A stretch of DNA of 64,000 nt from Saprospiraceae bacterium (GCA_016719615.1 JADJYQ010000001.1:1524501-1588500), one strand, 5' to 3'; counted from the first letter of the stretch, positions 1 through 9,108 are shown. Numbers and translations: made by a program. The notes: generated by a model from the letters alone, not told the origin.

Positions 1-159
1 TAAGGTGGATTTGCCACTTCCTGAAGGTCCCATCAAAGCCAGGAATTCGTTTCTTTCGATGCATAAATTAACATCTCTTAAAGCTTCGATGACCTCCTCC
101 CCCATTTTATAGATCTTTTTGATATTTTCAAGCACTATCAGCTTATTCTCCATATTCAT
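1..159 (-). CDS. LolD/MacB-like ABC transporter ATP-binding protein (5' end only)
   Basis: The first 53 codons of an ABC-transporter ATPase that runs off the left edge of the window. Seen: an N-terminal strand followed by IYKMGEEVIEALRDVNL, typical of the LolD/MacB/FtsE branch, and a Walker A motif GPSGSGKST ending at the boundary. The start codon follows a purine-rich GGAGAAAG, one of the few Shine-Dalgarno-like sequences here; a second in-frame ATG lies two codons in. LolD powers lipoprotein release from the inner membrane together with LolC/E permeases. A LolC/E-like permease lies 2 kb away on the same strand but is not adjacent, so a partnership is only a possibility. The signature and Walker B motifs are outside the window. 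Confidence 0.85.
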   Translation of the reverse strand, partial: MNMENKLIVLENIKKIYKMGEEVIEALRDVNLCIERNEFLALMGPSGSGKSTL

Positions 160-306
160 TCTTTCTCCGTAAAATTAAAGCTTTTTTGACTTGTTTATGG
201 CAGCTATTAGGCGATCTATGGAACTTCGAAGACTAGCTGTCGGTTATTTTCGATGAATCCATAAGTTTCTTTATTTTGCATGCTTATTGAAGTTACCAAA
301 GTATAA

Positions 307-924
307 ATGAAGCATATAGCAGTTGCGGGAAATATCGGATGCGGAAAAACCAGTTTATGTGAAGTTCTGGGTCATCACTACCAGTGGGATATCCTCTATG
401 AGGATACTACTACAAACCCTTATTTAAGTGATTTCTATTATGATATGACCCGATGGTCATTTAATCTTCAGGTGTATTTTTTGAATTCGAGATTTCGGCA
501 GATTGTCGAAATACAAAAGGGTGAGAATACGGTTATTCAGGATCGTACGATCTATGAAGACGCGCATATATTTGCTCCAAATCTTCATGAAATGGGACTG
601 ATGTCGAAAAGAGATTTTGATAACTATTTTTCACTGTTTCAAATCATGATGAGTACGATAAGGCCACCCGATCTCATCATTTATCTGAAGGCATCTATTC
701 CCACGCTTGTAAATCATATACAAATGCGAGGACGGGATTATGAAGGAAATATGAGTCTCGACTATTTAAAAAAATTGAATCAACGATATGATGATTGGAT
801 TGAGATGTATGATGAAAGTCCAAAAGTCATTATTCAAACTGATCAACTTGATTTTATCAATGAAGCCGAACATCTTGGACAGGTCATTGAATCGGTAAAT
901 GCACATATACATGGATTGTTTTAA
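307..924 (+). CDS. Deoxynucleoside kinase (dNK/dGK family)
   Basis: A 205-residue deoxynucleoside kinase that phosphorylates salvaged deoxynucleosides in the cytoplasm using ATP. Seen: P-loop GNIGCGKT at residues 8-15, substrate-site segment NPYLSDFYYDM at about 37-47, the DRTIYED motif at 79-85 (the family's DRS/ERS plus YED block), and the lid arginines in RGRDYEGN at 141-148. The length matches bacterial dAK/dGK/dCK enzymes, and the start is an ATG directly before the nucleotide-binding strand. Which base it prefers (dA, dG or dC) cannot be read from the sequence. It is a single-gene unit converging on corA. Confidence 0.92.
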   Translation: MKHIAVAGNIGCGKTSLCEVLGHHYQWDILYEDTTTNPYLSDFYYDMTRWSFNLQVYFLNSRFRQIVEIQKGENTVIQDRTIYEDAHIFAPNLHEMGLMSKRDFDNYFSLFQIMMSTIRPPDLIIYLKASIPTLVNHIQMRGRDYEGNMSLDYLKKLNQRYDDWIEMYDESPKVIIQTDQLDFINEAEHLGQVIESVNAHIHGLF

Positions 925-1039
925 AGTATTGTGCATGAATCATCGTGTCAATTCACTACACGCCTTGTGAAGTTTTTTTCAATCAACGTAGCACTTTTAA
1001 ACAAGAAAATTTAATTCGTAATTTGGAAAAAGTTGGGCA

Positions 1040-1993
1040 CTAAAAAAACTTGCGTTCTTTAAAAACCCAGGCAATAATTAGGCTGAGCATAACTGAAGCA
1101 AACATTACCAGGTAAAAGGAAACATTTGAATCTCCTAATGAAAACGGCATGGGTACATTCATTCCAAAAAAACTGGATATCAAAGTAGGAACCATCAGAA
1201 TGACCGTTATGACAGTCAGTCTATTCACAAATTTATTCAGGTTATTGGAAATAATGGATGCGTATGCCTCCATCGTGCCGTTCAGAATGTTCGTATATAA
1301 TTGGGCTACTTCCCTGGCCTGGTTATTATCAACGATAATATCTTCAAAGAGTTCTGAATAATCTTCATTATTCTTGATACTTAAAAAATCAGTTCGCTTC
1401 ATTTTTAACTTTAGTAACTCATTGGCACTTAATGAATTTACAAAATACACCAGAGATTTTTCTATGCGAAGCAAACTCCTTAATTCTTCAGATCTGCTGG
1501 AATGATATAACTCTTGTTCAATTAAATTTCGTCTTAAATTTAATTTTCGAAGATCTTCCAAAAACAAGCGAACGGTTTGTTCAAATATTTGAAGAATAAA
1601 CAATGTTTCATTTTGAATCAGAAATCCTTTAACTCTATTGTCTATAAACTTTTCGATGACCGGACTCTCCACACTGCAAATTGTAATTAATTTTCCCTGG
1701 CATAAAATAATTCCCAATGGAACGGTAATGAATATGGGATCATTTTCTTTTTCAGTTTCATTAAGTACGGGTGTATTTATAATGATGCTTCGGGCTTCAT
1801 CATATCGCTCATAACGCGCTCTCTCTTCAATGTCTAATGGATCGGTTAAAAAGTCAGATTCAATTCCAAGGGTTGTTGCAAAGCCGTCGAGCTCCCCTGG
1901 TAAAAACGGTGGAGATAGATCAATCCAGTAAGCCTCTTCTAAAGAATCGGTTTCCTGAAATGTTTGATTTCCGGTGGTATAAAAACGAATCAT
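1040..1993 (-). CDS. corA: CorA-family magnesium/divalent cation channel
   Basis: A 317-residue CorA-type channel for Mg2+ (possibly Co2+/Ni2+) in the inner membrane. Seen: a long acidic and helical cytoplasmic N-terminal domain, a stalk helix ending near residue 250, two C-terminal transmembrane helices (about 256-275 and 293-310), and the diagnostic GMN motif at 277-279 between them, here in SFFGMNVPMP. The short basic tail KERKFF is cytoplasmic, as in the family. The gene stands alone, with a -7 promoter element about 55 bases upstream, and converges on the deoxynucleoside kinase. The exact ion is not determined by sequence. Confidence 0.92.
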   Translation of the reverse strand: MIRFYTTGNQTFQETDSLEEAYWIDLSPPFLPGELDGFATTLGIESDFLTDPLDIEERARYERYDEARSIIINTPVLNETEKENDPIFITVPLGIILCQGKLITICSVESPVIEKFIDNRVKGFLIQNETLFILQIFEQTVRLFLEDLRKLNLRRNLIEQELYHSSRSEELRSLLRIEKSLVYFVNSLSANELLKLKMKRTDFLSIKNNEDYSELFEDIIVDNNQAREVAQLYTNILNGTMEAYASIISNNLNKFVNRLTVITVILMVPTLISSFFGMNVPMPFSLGDSNVSFYLVMFASVMLSLIIAWVFKERKFF

Positions 1994-2047
1994 CCAGTGC
2001 TTTTTCTTCTTGAATTGATTTCATTACAACTGAGCTCTTAAAGCAAA

Positions 2048-2055
2048 CAAAGGTA
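2048..2055 (-). promoter_or_regulatory. -7 promoter element of corA
   Basis: TACCTTTG on the minus strand is a perfect match to the Bacteroidota consensus TAnnTTTG. It lies about 55 bases before the corA ATG, giving a leader of roughly 45-50 bases. No TTG -33 box sits at the usual 19-21 base spacing (TTC instead). The remaining bases between corA and the upstream permease gene are AT-rich and show nothing else. Confidence 0.5.
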
Positions 2056-2194
2056 ACAAAAAGCAGACCAAATAGAACATTGATCAAGATTAAATCCAAC
2101 TCCAGTGAATAAATTCATATATGTATTTATTTTGAGTTCGATTCTATTTAGATAACATTGATTTATATATTTAATAAAACAAATATGAATTAAT

Positions 2195-3438
2195 TTATCT
2201 GAATTTTAATGCCTGAACTGGTTTGATAAATGAAACTAACCAGCTAGGTACCAATAGGCATATGATGATCACTGCAAAAAAAATTAAATTAAGCGCAAGA
2301 ATAGGCCAAAGATTTAAATCTACAGGAGCATGCGAAAGATAGTAATCGGCCTCACTCAATTTAATGATTTTATACTTATCCTGAAAATAAATGAGCCCAT
2401 ATCCTGCAAGATTGCCTAAAATTAAACTTGATGTAATGATTTTCGTTGCATATTTTAAGAATATTTTGCGTTGGTCCCAAAATGGCATTCCCAAGACTGT
2501 AAGTACACCGATCATATGCGTGCGTTCTAAAATAAGAATCATTAATGTTGTCGACATATTTATGATACAAACACTTAAAATCAATATGAGTATAAAAGCT
2601 TTAGTGATGTCTTGTAAGGATAACCATTCAAATATTTGTGGAAACTTGAACCGAATTGTTTCTGAATACCAGGTGTCAGGCAAAATTTCTTCAAAAAGTT
2701 TTTATTGACGATTTCGGCTTCTAAAACATCATTGCATATGACTTCTAATCCACTGACCTGGTGGGCTTCTAATCCCAGAAGAGTTTGCAATAATTGAATA
2801 TCCACAAAAGCAAACTTTTTGTCGTATTCTCCAAGCCCTGTATTGTAAATGCCTGAAATGCGCACCTTTCTTTTTAACACTTCATTATCTACAAAAAAAT
2901 GGAGAATTATGGATTGTCCTATTTTAGTTTCTAACCTTTCTGCTGTTTCTTTTGAGATCATAACATCTCTGCTGGGTTCAGATGAGTTCAATTCCAATGT
3001 TTTTCCCTCTACCAGGAAATTATTAAAGAATTCCCAATGAAAATCTTTACCAACACCTTTAAGAAATAAGCCCTCATTGAATTCACTTTGGCTCATGATG
3101 GAAGGATACAGCAAAAATGATTGTACATGTTGAATCATGGGCTTGCCGTCGATATCAACACAAGATGTTTTGATGGAATTGCGAATAGAGTCATTTACAA
3201 TGAGCATGATTGGTTCCTGGCTTTGGCTTGCCTTAATATCAGAAATTCGGATATGACCCCAGAATCCGAAAACTTTTTTTGCAATTTCAGTTTGAAATCC
3301 GTTAAATATGCTCTGTGCCACGATCATAACGGCAAGGCTAAGGCTTGTAGCTATTACAGAAAGCCTTATGATGCTTTTTGTAAATGATTTTTTGAAACTC
3401 GAAAAAGACCTTTTGGCAATAAAATTATAGACTTTCAT
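2195..3438 (-). pseudogene. LolC/LolE-like ABC transporter permease, frameshifted
   Basis: An inner-membrane permease of the LolC/E (FtsX-MacB) family, expected to extract lipoproteins with a LolD ATPase. The first part holds an N-terminal anchor helix (about residues 20-45) and the periplasmic domain. The second carries the conserved C-terminal block: IFEWLSLQD, then INMSTTLMILILERTHMIGV, then a further membrane helix and a terminal PVQALKF. The two parts are in different frames. Adding one base in the A5/T5 stretch at 2693-2703 joins them into about 414 residues, the normal family length, and restores FEEILPDTWYSETIRF. Both parts look well conserved, so the break is recent or an error in the sequence. 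The start is the ATG at 3438; a TTG two codons earlier is less likely. Confidence 0.85.
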
Positions 3439-3482
3439 AATCAATGGGCATCTAACGTAGGCCTATATTTAACTTATTGGAT

Positions 3483-3490
3483 TAATTTTG
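3483..3490 (+). promoter_or_regulatory. -7 promoter element of tyrS
   Basis: TAATTTTG is a perfect TAnnTTTG element, 24 bases before the tyrS ATG at 3515. Its last three bases happen to form an in-frame TTG, which could be mistaken for a start codon nine codons upstream of the real one. No TTG -33 box is visible at normal spacing. Confidence 0.55.
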
Positions 3491-3514
3491 CAAACTTACA
3501 GAACTTCGAGTGGT

Positions 3515-4802
3515 ATGCAAAGAAAAGACTTTTTGGCAGAGTTGCAGTGGCGCAATATGTTACAGGATTTTACACCTGGTTTGGATGAGTATCTTTCTTC
3601 TGGAATTCGAAAAGCATATATTGGTTTTGATCCAACTGCCAAATCATTGGGAATTGGAAATTATGTACAAATCATGCTCCTTACCCAATTTCAAAGGGCA
3701 GGGCATCAGCCTGTTGTAGTCATGGGCGGCGCAACCGGAAGAATAGGTGACCCATCCGGAAAAGATAAAGAGCGAGACTTAAAGTCCATGGAAGAATTAG
3801 ATGAGAATATTCGTTTCCAGGAAAAACAATTGAGGACTTTGCTTGATTTTGAAAACGGTGAGAATAATGCCATTTGGATCAATAATTATGATTTTTATAA
3901 GGACATGAATGTTTTAAGCTTTTTGCGCGATGTGGGAAAACATATGACCATTAATTATATGATGTCTAAAGAATCCGTTAAAAAGAGATTGGAAACAGGC
4001 ATTTCTTTTACCGAATTTTCTTATCAATTGTTGCAAGCATACGATTTTCTTTGTCTGTACGAAAAAGAGGATTGTAGAATACAAATGGGTGGATCTGATC
4101 AATGGGGAAATATTACTTCAGGTACAGAGATGATTGGGAAATGTATTCCAGGTTCAAAAGCATATGCATTGACAACTCCCCTATTAACAAAGTCTGATGG
4201 TAAAAAATTTGGTAAAACAGAAGAAGGAAATATTTTTTTAGATAAGGAATTTACTAGCCCCTATAAATTTTATCAGTTTTGGTTAAACAGTGATGACGCC
4301 GATATAAAAAAAACTTTATAGATATTTTAGTTTAAAATCTTTTGAAGAAATTAGTTCTTTAGAACAGCTCAATGAGGATGAGCCTATTTTATTAAAGAAG
4401 TTACTGGCAGAAGAAATAACATCTAGAATACATGGCGCCAGCGCGCTTCAAAGTGTGCAACAGGTTTCAGAATTGTTATTTAATAAGAATTGCTCAAATG
4501 AATTTTTATTTAGTCTGCCTGAAGAAACTTTCGTGCAATTAAAGTCAGAGATCCCGCATTATCAAATCGCACGAGAACTTAATACAACAGATATCGGACT
4601 GGTAAATTTAATGACGGAAGGTACAGGCCATCTAGCTTCGAAATCTGAAGCCAGACGAGCAATTCAATCAAATGCAATTTCCATCAATAAAATTCGGATA
4701 TCTGATCCGGAAACTTCATTGAATGTTGATAACTGGATACTGGGTAAATATATCGTTGTTGAAAATGGTAAAAAGAATAAGTTTATCGTAGAGCTTGTAT
4801 GA
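3515..4802 (+). pseudogene. tyrS: Tyrosyl-tRNA synthetase, frameshifted near the C-terminal third
   Basis: Class I synthetase that charges tRNA-Tyr. Seen: GFDPTAKSLGIGNYVQ near the N-terminus (HIGH region), GGATGRIGDPSGK, QMGGSDQWGNITSGTE (tyrosine and ATP site), LTKSDGKKFGKT (KMSKS region), and a C-terminal S4 RNA-binding domain. The frame breaks in the A8 run at 4306-4313. With seven A's it reads DADIKKLYRYFSLKSFEEI and continues to the stop at 4802, giving about 428 residues, the normal length. The first His of HIGH is Gly and the second is Asn, and KMSKS is KFGKT. A cell needs a working TyrRS, so this is a sequence error, a locus rescued by slippage, or a redundant copy. The start is the ATG at 3515, followed by QRKDFLAEL. 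Confidence 0.88.
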
Positions 4803-4809
4803 GTATACA

Positions 4810-6072
4810 ATGAAATTCAAAATTGGGATAGAGCGGCAAAGGCAAATTTATTTGGACGCCATCTTTGGAAAAAAGTCTTCAATCCCGCAGAATTATAATT
4901 CCTTAGAACAATTATGTAGACAGTCATTACCTGAAAAATATTTTAATTATATTTTTACTGGTGCCGGCGATAATTGTGGCGTTAAAAATAATCAAGAGGC
5001 TTTTAAAAAATACGAGATCCTGCCGCGCTGGTGCAGAGGTCTAAAAGATCCGGATTTGTCTATTCATCTTTGCGGCTACAAGCTCGATTTTCCGATACTA
5101 TTTGCACCTATAGGTGTTTTAGAACTTGCTCATCGTCATGCGGATGCAGAGTTAGCAAGGGCTTCTTGTGGTACGCGCATACCAATGATTGTGTCGAGCC
5201 AGTCGTCTATCTCATTGGAGCATTGTGCAAACATTATAAGAGATGTGCCCTGGTGGTTTCAATTGTATTTTAGCCAGTCTAAAGAGTTGACGCAAAGTTT
5301 TGTCAGAAGAGCTGAAGATGCGGGCGCCAGTGCCATCGTGTTAACCCTGGATACGGTCATGCTTGGTTGGAGAAATTTGGATCTTGAAACAGCTTACCTG
5401 CCTTTTCTGGAAGGTAAAGGAATCGCAAATTATACTTCAGATCCTTATTTTTTAGCTTGTTTAGAAAATGAAATCATTTCGAATGAAAGTAAAGGTAAAC
5501 CATCGCTGTTGCATATTCTAAAATTGTTTAATTCGTTTCCCGGCAATATTTTAGACAAACTACGAAGTAAAAATCCGATAAAAGCTGTTCAACTTTTTAC
5601 GCGCAGCTATTCGAGACCTGAATTGAATTGGGATGATATAAAATGGTTAAGAGCACAAACAAATTTACCAATTTTTCTAAAAGGCATTTTGCATGCTGCT
5701 GATGCGATTAAGACAGTTGATACAGGTTGTAATGGAGTTATTGTATCTAATCACGGGGGAAGACAGATCAATAACAATGCTGCGAGTTTGGATTGTCTAG
5801 CAGATATTCGAAAAAACGTGGACGAAAATTTTCCTGTTATACTCGATAGCGGAATTCGATCCGGAACAGATATATTTATTGCATTGGCTTTAGGGGCCAA
5901 CGCTGTATCCATTGGAAGACCTTATGTATATGCTATGCATTTAGCCGGACATAAGGGCGTGGAGGAATTGATGGCCAATTATATTTCTGAATTAAAAATT
6001 CTTATGAGCTTAACCGGTTGTGCAAATATTGAAGAAATTTCAAGAGCCGGACTGGTACGATGTAAAACTTAA
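4810..6072 (+). CDS. FMN-dependent alpha-hydroxy-acid oxidase (lactate 2-monooxygenase-like)
   Basis: A 420-residue flavoenzyme of the lactate oxidase/glycolate oxidase family that oxidises a 2-hydroxy acid, probably lactate. Seen: FAPIGVLELAH at about residues 97-107 and PWWFQLYF, both closer to lactate 2-monooxygenases than to LldD dehydrogenases; then the active-site SNHGGRQ with catalytic His and Arg; then the FMN-phosphate loop DSGIRSGTDIFIALALGANA. The tail LTGCANIEEI is standard. An ATG at 4810 is used rather than a TTG inside the end of tyrS. The gene begins 7 bases after tyrS and is probably co-transcribed with it, without an obvious functional link. No hydrophobic anchor is visible, so it should be cytoplasmic. 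The exact substrate is inferred. Confidence 0.85.
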   Translation: MKFKIGIERQRQIYLDAIFGKKSSIPQNYNSLEQLCRQSLPEKYFNYIFTGAGDNCGVKNNQEAFKKYEILPRWCRGLKDPDLSIHLCGYKLDFPILFAPIGVLELAHRHADAELARASCGTRIPMIVSSQSSISLEHCANIIRDVPWWFQLYFSQSKELTQSFVRRAEDAGASAIVLTLDTVMLGWRNLDLETAYLPFLEGKGIANYTSDPYFLACLENEIISNESKGKPSLLHILKLFNSFPGNILDKLRSKNPIKAVQLFTRSYSRPELNWDDIKWLRAQTNLPIFLKGILHAADAIKTVDTGCNGVIVSNHGGRQINNNAASLDCLADIRKNVDENFPVILDSGIRSGTDIFIALALGANAVSIGRPYVYAMHLAGHKGVEELMANYISELKILMSLTGCANIEEISRAGLVRCKT

Positions 6073-6093
6073 CAGCAAGAGATAAATGAATGC

Positions 6094-6657
6094 TTATTTA
6101 ATACTTGCATTCTTAACAAAATCCAAGGAAACTGAATTGATGCAAAACCTTTTACCGGTAGGTTTAGGACCATCGTCAAAAACATGCCCTAAATGCCCAT
6201 CGCATTGGGCGCAGAGAACTTCTACGCGCTGCATTCCATAACTGTTGTCGGTTTTTTCAGAAACGAGATGACTTTGAATGGCATTTGTAAAACTGGGCCA
6301 ACCGGTACCTGAATCAAATTTATCGGAAGCATTAAAAAGAGGAAGCTGACATGCTTTGCAACAATAAATTCCTTTTTCGTGTTGATCCCAATACTTGCCA
6401 CTAAAAGCTCTTTCGGTTCCATGTTCACGCAAAACATAAAATGATTCTTTATCTAATTGATTACGCCAATCTTCTTGTGATTTTATTGCTTTTACAATAG
6501 TAGTTGGAATGTTAATAGCAGTATCTCTCCCCTTTTCTTTTGATTCATAAACAGTAGCCTGAGATTTTTTCTCCTGGCAAGATGCATGGTGTAAAATCAA
6601 TGGGAATATTAAATATAAAAAATGTAATTTCATTGAATTTGATTTATGGATGCTCAT
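6094..6657 (-). CDS. msrB: Peptide methionine-(R)-sulfoxide reductase MsrB, exported form
   Basis: Reduces the R-epimer of methionine sulfoxide in oxidised proteins. Seen in the 187-residue product: an N-terminal hydrophobic segment ending near Cys27 (a poor lipobox, HASC), then the SelR/MsrB domain with zinc-binding pairs C100/C103 and C149/C152, the GTGWPSF motif at 117-123, and catalytic Cys172 in RFCINS. The N-terminal extension suggests it acts in the periplasm or on the membrane surface. The first ATG overlaps the stop of the upstream membrane-protein gene as ATGA, indicating translational coupling; an ATG eight codons later (MKLHFLYL) would give a more typical signal peptide. Confidence 0.93.
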   Translation of the reverse strand: MSIHKSNSMKLHFLYLIFPLILHHASCQEKKSQATVYESKEKGRDTAINIPTTIVKAIKSQEDWRNQLDKESFYVLREHGTERAFSGKYWDQHEKGIYCCKACQLPLFNASDKFDSGTGWPSFTNAIQSHLVSEKTDNSYGMQRVEVLCAQCDGHLGHVFDDGPKPTGKRFCINSVSLDFVKNASIK

Positions 6658-7070
6658 TTTTGTTTGAGTGCCAGGTCAACTATTTTTCGGATCATTGCTA
6701 TAATGACCATGAATACTAAGTATACAATGCTGAGTACATATATAATCCAGGAGTGACTTGCTGCCGCTTTCAGATTTATACCGGTTAACATTGAACTTAT
6801 CAAACACACAGCTAGCGCGAGGCCTACATAGGTAAAAATTGCATTTCTGTAGTAAAGCATTCGATTATTGGCATTAAAGCAAAAAATGCTGCTCATCATA
6901 ATATAAAAAAAAAGGAGAGACGTTGCAAACAGCCATGTATTCAGATCTTGTTTGTTAATGAGTTGACTTTGTTCAAGGCCAAAATTGAATAAGGCCAATA
7001 CGAGAAATATGCTCAATGCAAGAATTCCTTGACCTATTGGCGAGACATAATATTTTTCAAGTTTTTTCAT
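6654..7070 (-). CDS. Small integral membrane protein of unknown function
   Basis: A 138-residue protein with four predicted membrane helices (about residues 14-33, 44-66, 76-96 and 107-130) and a lysine-rich end. I do not recognise a family. It lies between rimO (13 bases upstream) and msrB (ATGA overlap), all on one strand, so it belongs to that operon. The ATG at 7070 (MKKLEKYYVSPIG) is preferred over a GTG 26 codons upstream that lies inside rimO. Position next to an exported MsrB could hint at an envelope role, but that is only inference. Confidence 0.7.
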   Translation of the reverse strand: MKKLEKYYVSPIGQGILALSIFLVLALFNFGLEQSQLINKQDLNTWLFATSLLFFYIMMSSIFCFNANNRMLYYRNAIFTYVGLALAVCLISSMLTGINLKAAASHSWIIYVLSIVYLVFMVIIAMIRKIVDLALKQK

Positions 7071-7083
7071 TCTGATTACTAAA

Positions 7084-8397
7084 TTAAACGGGAATACCGA
7101 ATAAATCGTATGGCTCAGCTTTGGTGATTTTAATAGTTTCAAAATCACCTATTCGTATATACTTATTAGAATTTGAAGGAATGTGGACTTCATTATCTAC
7201 ATCAGGGCTATCAAATTCTGTTCTGCCAATATAATTTTTTCCTTCTTTGCGATCTATTAGCGTTTTAAATTGTTTGCCCACTTTCTTTTCGTTGAGTTCG
7301 AGACTAATGTCTTCCTGCAGTTGCATTAAATGTTGAGCTCTTTGTTCTTTAAGCTCAGGGCTGTGTATATCTTTTAAAGAAGATGCAATGGTGTCATCTT
7401 CATGCGAATAAGTGAATACTCCAATTCTCTCAAATTTGGATTCTTGAACAAATTCGCATAATTCGTCGAAGTCTTCACTGGTTTCTTCAGGGTATCCAAC
7501 TAAAAATGTAGTGCGCAAATGAATTTCAGGATGTAAAATTCTGATTGTTTTGATCAATTCTGTAGTTTCTTCTTTTGAAATTTGTCTTCGCATACTTTTT
7601 AGCACCCGGCTTGAAATATGTTGTAATGGCATATCAAGATAACTGCATATTTTGGGTTCTGCTTTCATGAGTTCAATAATCTCCAAAGGAAAATTTGAAG
7701 GGTATGCGTAATGCAATCGAATCCACTCTATTCCATCAATTTCTGTAAGAGCTTTGAGCAGATCGTTGAGTCTTCTTTTTTTATAAATATCCAAACCATA
7801 ATAGGTCAATTCCTGTGCAATCAAGATGAGTTCTTTGACACCATTTTTTGCAAAATTTCGGGCTTGCAGCACTAAATCTTCAATGGGTGTTGACTTATGC
7901 TGACCACGCATGAGTGGAATTGCACAAAAACTGCAAGTGCGATTACAACCTTCGGAAATTTTTAAGTATGCATAGTGTGAAGGCGTAGACAAAAGTCTTT
8001 CCCCAATAAGATCCTGTCGAAAATCAACATTTAGCCTAGACAATAATGCAGGCATATCCATGGTTCCAAAGTAGGCATCTACTTCCGGTATTTCATCTTC
8101 CAAATTTTCTTTATACCGCTGGGAGAGGCATCCGGTTACATAGAGTGTTTCAATTTTACCTTCGGTTTTTAATTTCGCAAACTCGAGTATGGTTTGAATG
8201 GATTCTTCCTTTGCCCTTTCAATGAAACCGCAAGTGTTGACAATCACTGTCTCTGGACCATAATCTTTCCCATTGTGCTGGACTTCGAAATTGTTATGTG
8301 CCAGTTGAGTTATTATATTCTCCGAATCTACCCAATTTTTTGAGCAGCCTAAAGTAACAAGCTGTACTTTTCTCTTGTTATGTGTTTTTGTACGCAA
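7084..8397 (-). CDS. rimO: Ribosomal protein S12 methylthiotransferase RimO
   Basis: A radical-SAM methylthiotransferase that modifies an aspartate of ribosomal protein S12. Seen, numbering from the TTG at 8397: N-terminal cluster cysteines C18 (TLGCSKN), C56 (NTCGF) and C90 (VTGC); the radical-SAM cluster C151, C155, C158 in EGCNRTCSFC followed by the RimO-type AIPLMRG; and a C-terminal TRAM domain (about 375-437) for RNA/ribosome contact. No ATG is available at the 5' end. A TTG at 8421 opens the frame but overlaps the probable -7 promoter element, so the TTG at 8397, giving about 437 residues, is the better choice. It heads an operon with the small membrane protein and msrB. Confidence 0.93.
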   Translation of the reverse strand: MRTKTHNKRKVQLVTLGCSKNWVDSENIITQLAHNNFEVQHNGKDYGPETVIVNTCGFIERAKEESIQTILEFAKLKTEGKIETLYVTGCLSQRYKENLEDEIPEVDAYFGTMDMPALLSRLNVDFRQDLIGERLLSTPSHYAYLKISEGCNRTCSFCAIPLMRGQHKSTPIEDLVLQARNFAKNGVKELILIAQELTYYGLDIYKKRRLNDLLKALTEIDGIEWIRLHYAYPSNFPLEIIELMKAEPKICSYLDMPLQHISSRVLKSMRRQISKEETTELIKTIRILHPEIHLRTTFLVGYPEETSEDFDELCEFVQESKFERIGVFTYSHEDDTIASSLKDIHSPELKEQRAQHLMQLQEDISLELNEKKVGKQFKTLIDRKEGKNYIGRTEFDSPDVDNEVHIPSNSNKYIRIGDFETIKITKAEPYDLFGIPV

Positions 8398-8409
8398 AAT
8401 TTGTTTTGG

Positions 8410-8417
8410 CAAAGATA
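8410..8417 (-). promoter_or_regulatory. -7 promoter element of rimO operon
   Basis: TATCTTTG on the minus strand matches TAnnTTTG exactly. Transcription should start about 5-8 bases downstream, placing the proposed rimO TTG start at 8397 within roughly ten bases of the 5' end. This argues against the upstream TTG at 8421 as start codon. No -33 TTG at standard spacing. Confidence 0.5.
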
Positions 8418-8447
8418 ACAAAGCCTGAAAAATTATGTTTTATTGTG

Positions 8448-9107
8448 ATGAAACTAAGTAAAATCGCATTTTGGCTATTCATTTCTTTTTTTAAGCTTGA
8501 TATTGCTGCGCAAATTGGTATCCAGGTTTCGGGCATGAATCACCTTTTGAATCCCAATACAACTAGCAAACATTTGCAAGCTGAAGCTCTGAAGGCAGGT
8601 GATTTGGGTATTTCATATGGTCTAAGGCTAAAAACGGTGCGAATTGAAATGCATCCGGTTTTATCATTAGCTTATGGTACCGGTGATTTTTTGGATTCGG
8701 ATTTGGCTTTTAGCGAAATGGGGGCTGCTTTTAATTTGCCCATTTTATTTTACTTATTGGATTTTGCAGATGATTGTAATTGCCCTACATTTAATAAACA
8801 AGGCGAAGTATTTGAAAAAGGGCTCTATATTTTAATTCAACCTGGTATAAACCATGTATGGACTTCTCTTAAGAATCTGGATGAAGCTCCGGATTATAAA
8901 GGTTTCTTGCCAGAAATTGGTCTAGGGCTTGGATTTGACTTCGGATTAAGCAGGCAAACAACTTTGAGTGCATTTGTAGTGCTTTCGAGAACTTTTAATG
9001 GTCATTATGAATTTGATGAGCTTTTGAAAACCTGGGAAAAATCAGCTGCACATATGAATTTACAGTTGGGATTTCGCTATTTGTGGTATTCCAAACGCAT
9101 TAGATAA
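8448..9107 (+). CDS. Secreted, probable outer-membrane beta-barrel protein
   Basis: A 219-residue exported protein: signal peptide MKLSKIAFWLFISFFKLDIAA followed by Q, then alternating-hydrophobicity strands with many Gly and aromatic residues. It ends in a strand with an aromatic terminus (LQLGFRYLW), typical of small barrel proteins of the PorT/OmpW-like kind common in Bacteroidota. I cannot assign it to a named family. It contains a CNC near the middle that might be a disulfide or hairpin. The ATG at 8448 is the start; an upstream TTG at 8382 would overlap the divergent rimO gene and spoil the signal peptide. It converges on the SpoU methyltransferase with a one-base gap and no terminator. 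Confidence 0.7.
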   Translation: MKLSKIAFWLFISFFKLDIAAQIGIQVSGMNHLLNPNTTSKHLQAEALKAGDLGISYGLRLKTVRIEMHPVLSLAYGTGDFLDSDLAFSEMGAAFNLPILFYLLDFADDCNCPTFNKQGEVFEKGLYILIQPGINHVWTSLKNLDEAPDYKGFLPEIGLGLGFDFGLSRQTTLSAFVVLSRTFNGHYEFDELLKTWEKSAAHMNLQLGFRYLWYSKRIR

Positions 9108-9108
9108 A

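Noticed and set aside
1994..2194. Possible small gene or RNA between corA and the permease
   Set aside because: AT-rich, no sizeable reading frame with support and no clear hairpins; only the corA -7 element.
4300..4330. Programmed ribosomal frameshift in tyrS
   Set aside because: The needed change is +1 at an A-run with no stop-codon or structure pattern of known +1 sites; not supported over an indel or transcript slippage.
6088..6112. GAATGC...GCATTC dyad between lldD-like and msrB genes as terminator
   Set aside because: Only six pairs with a 13-base loop and no T-tract.
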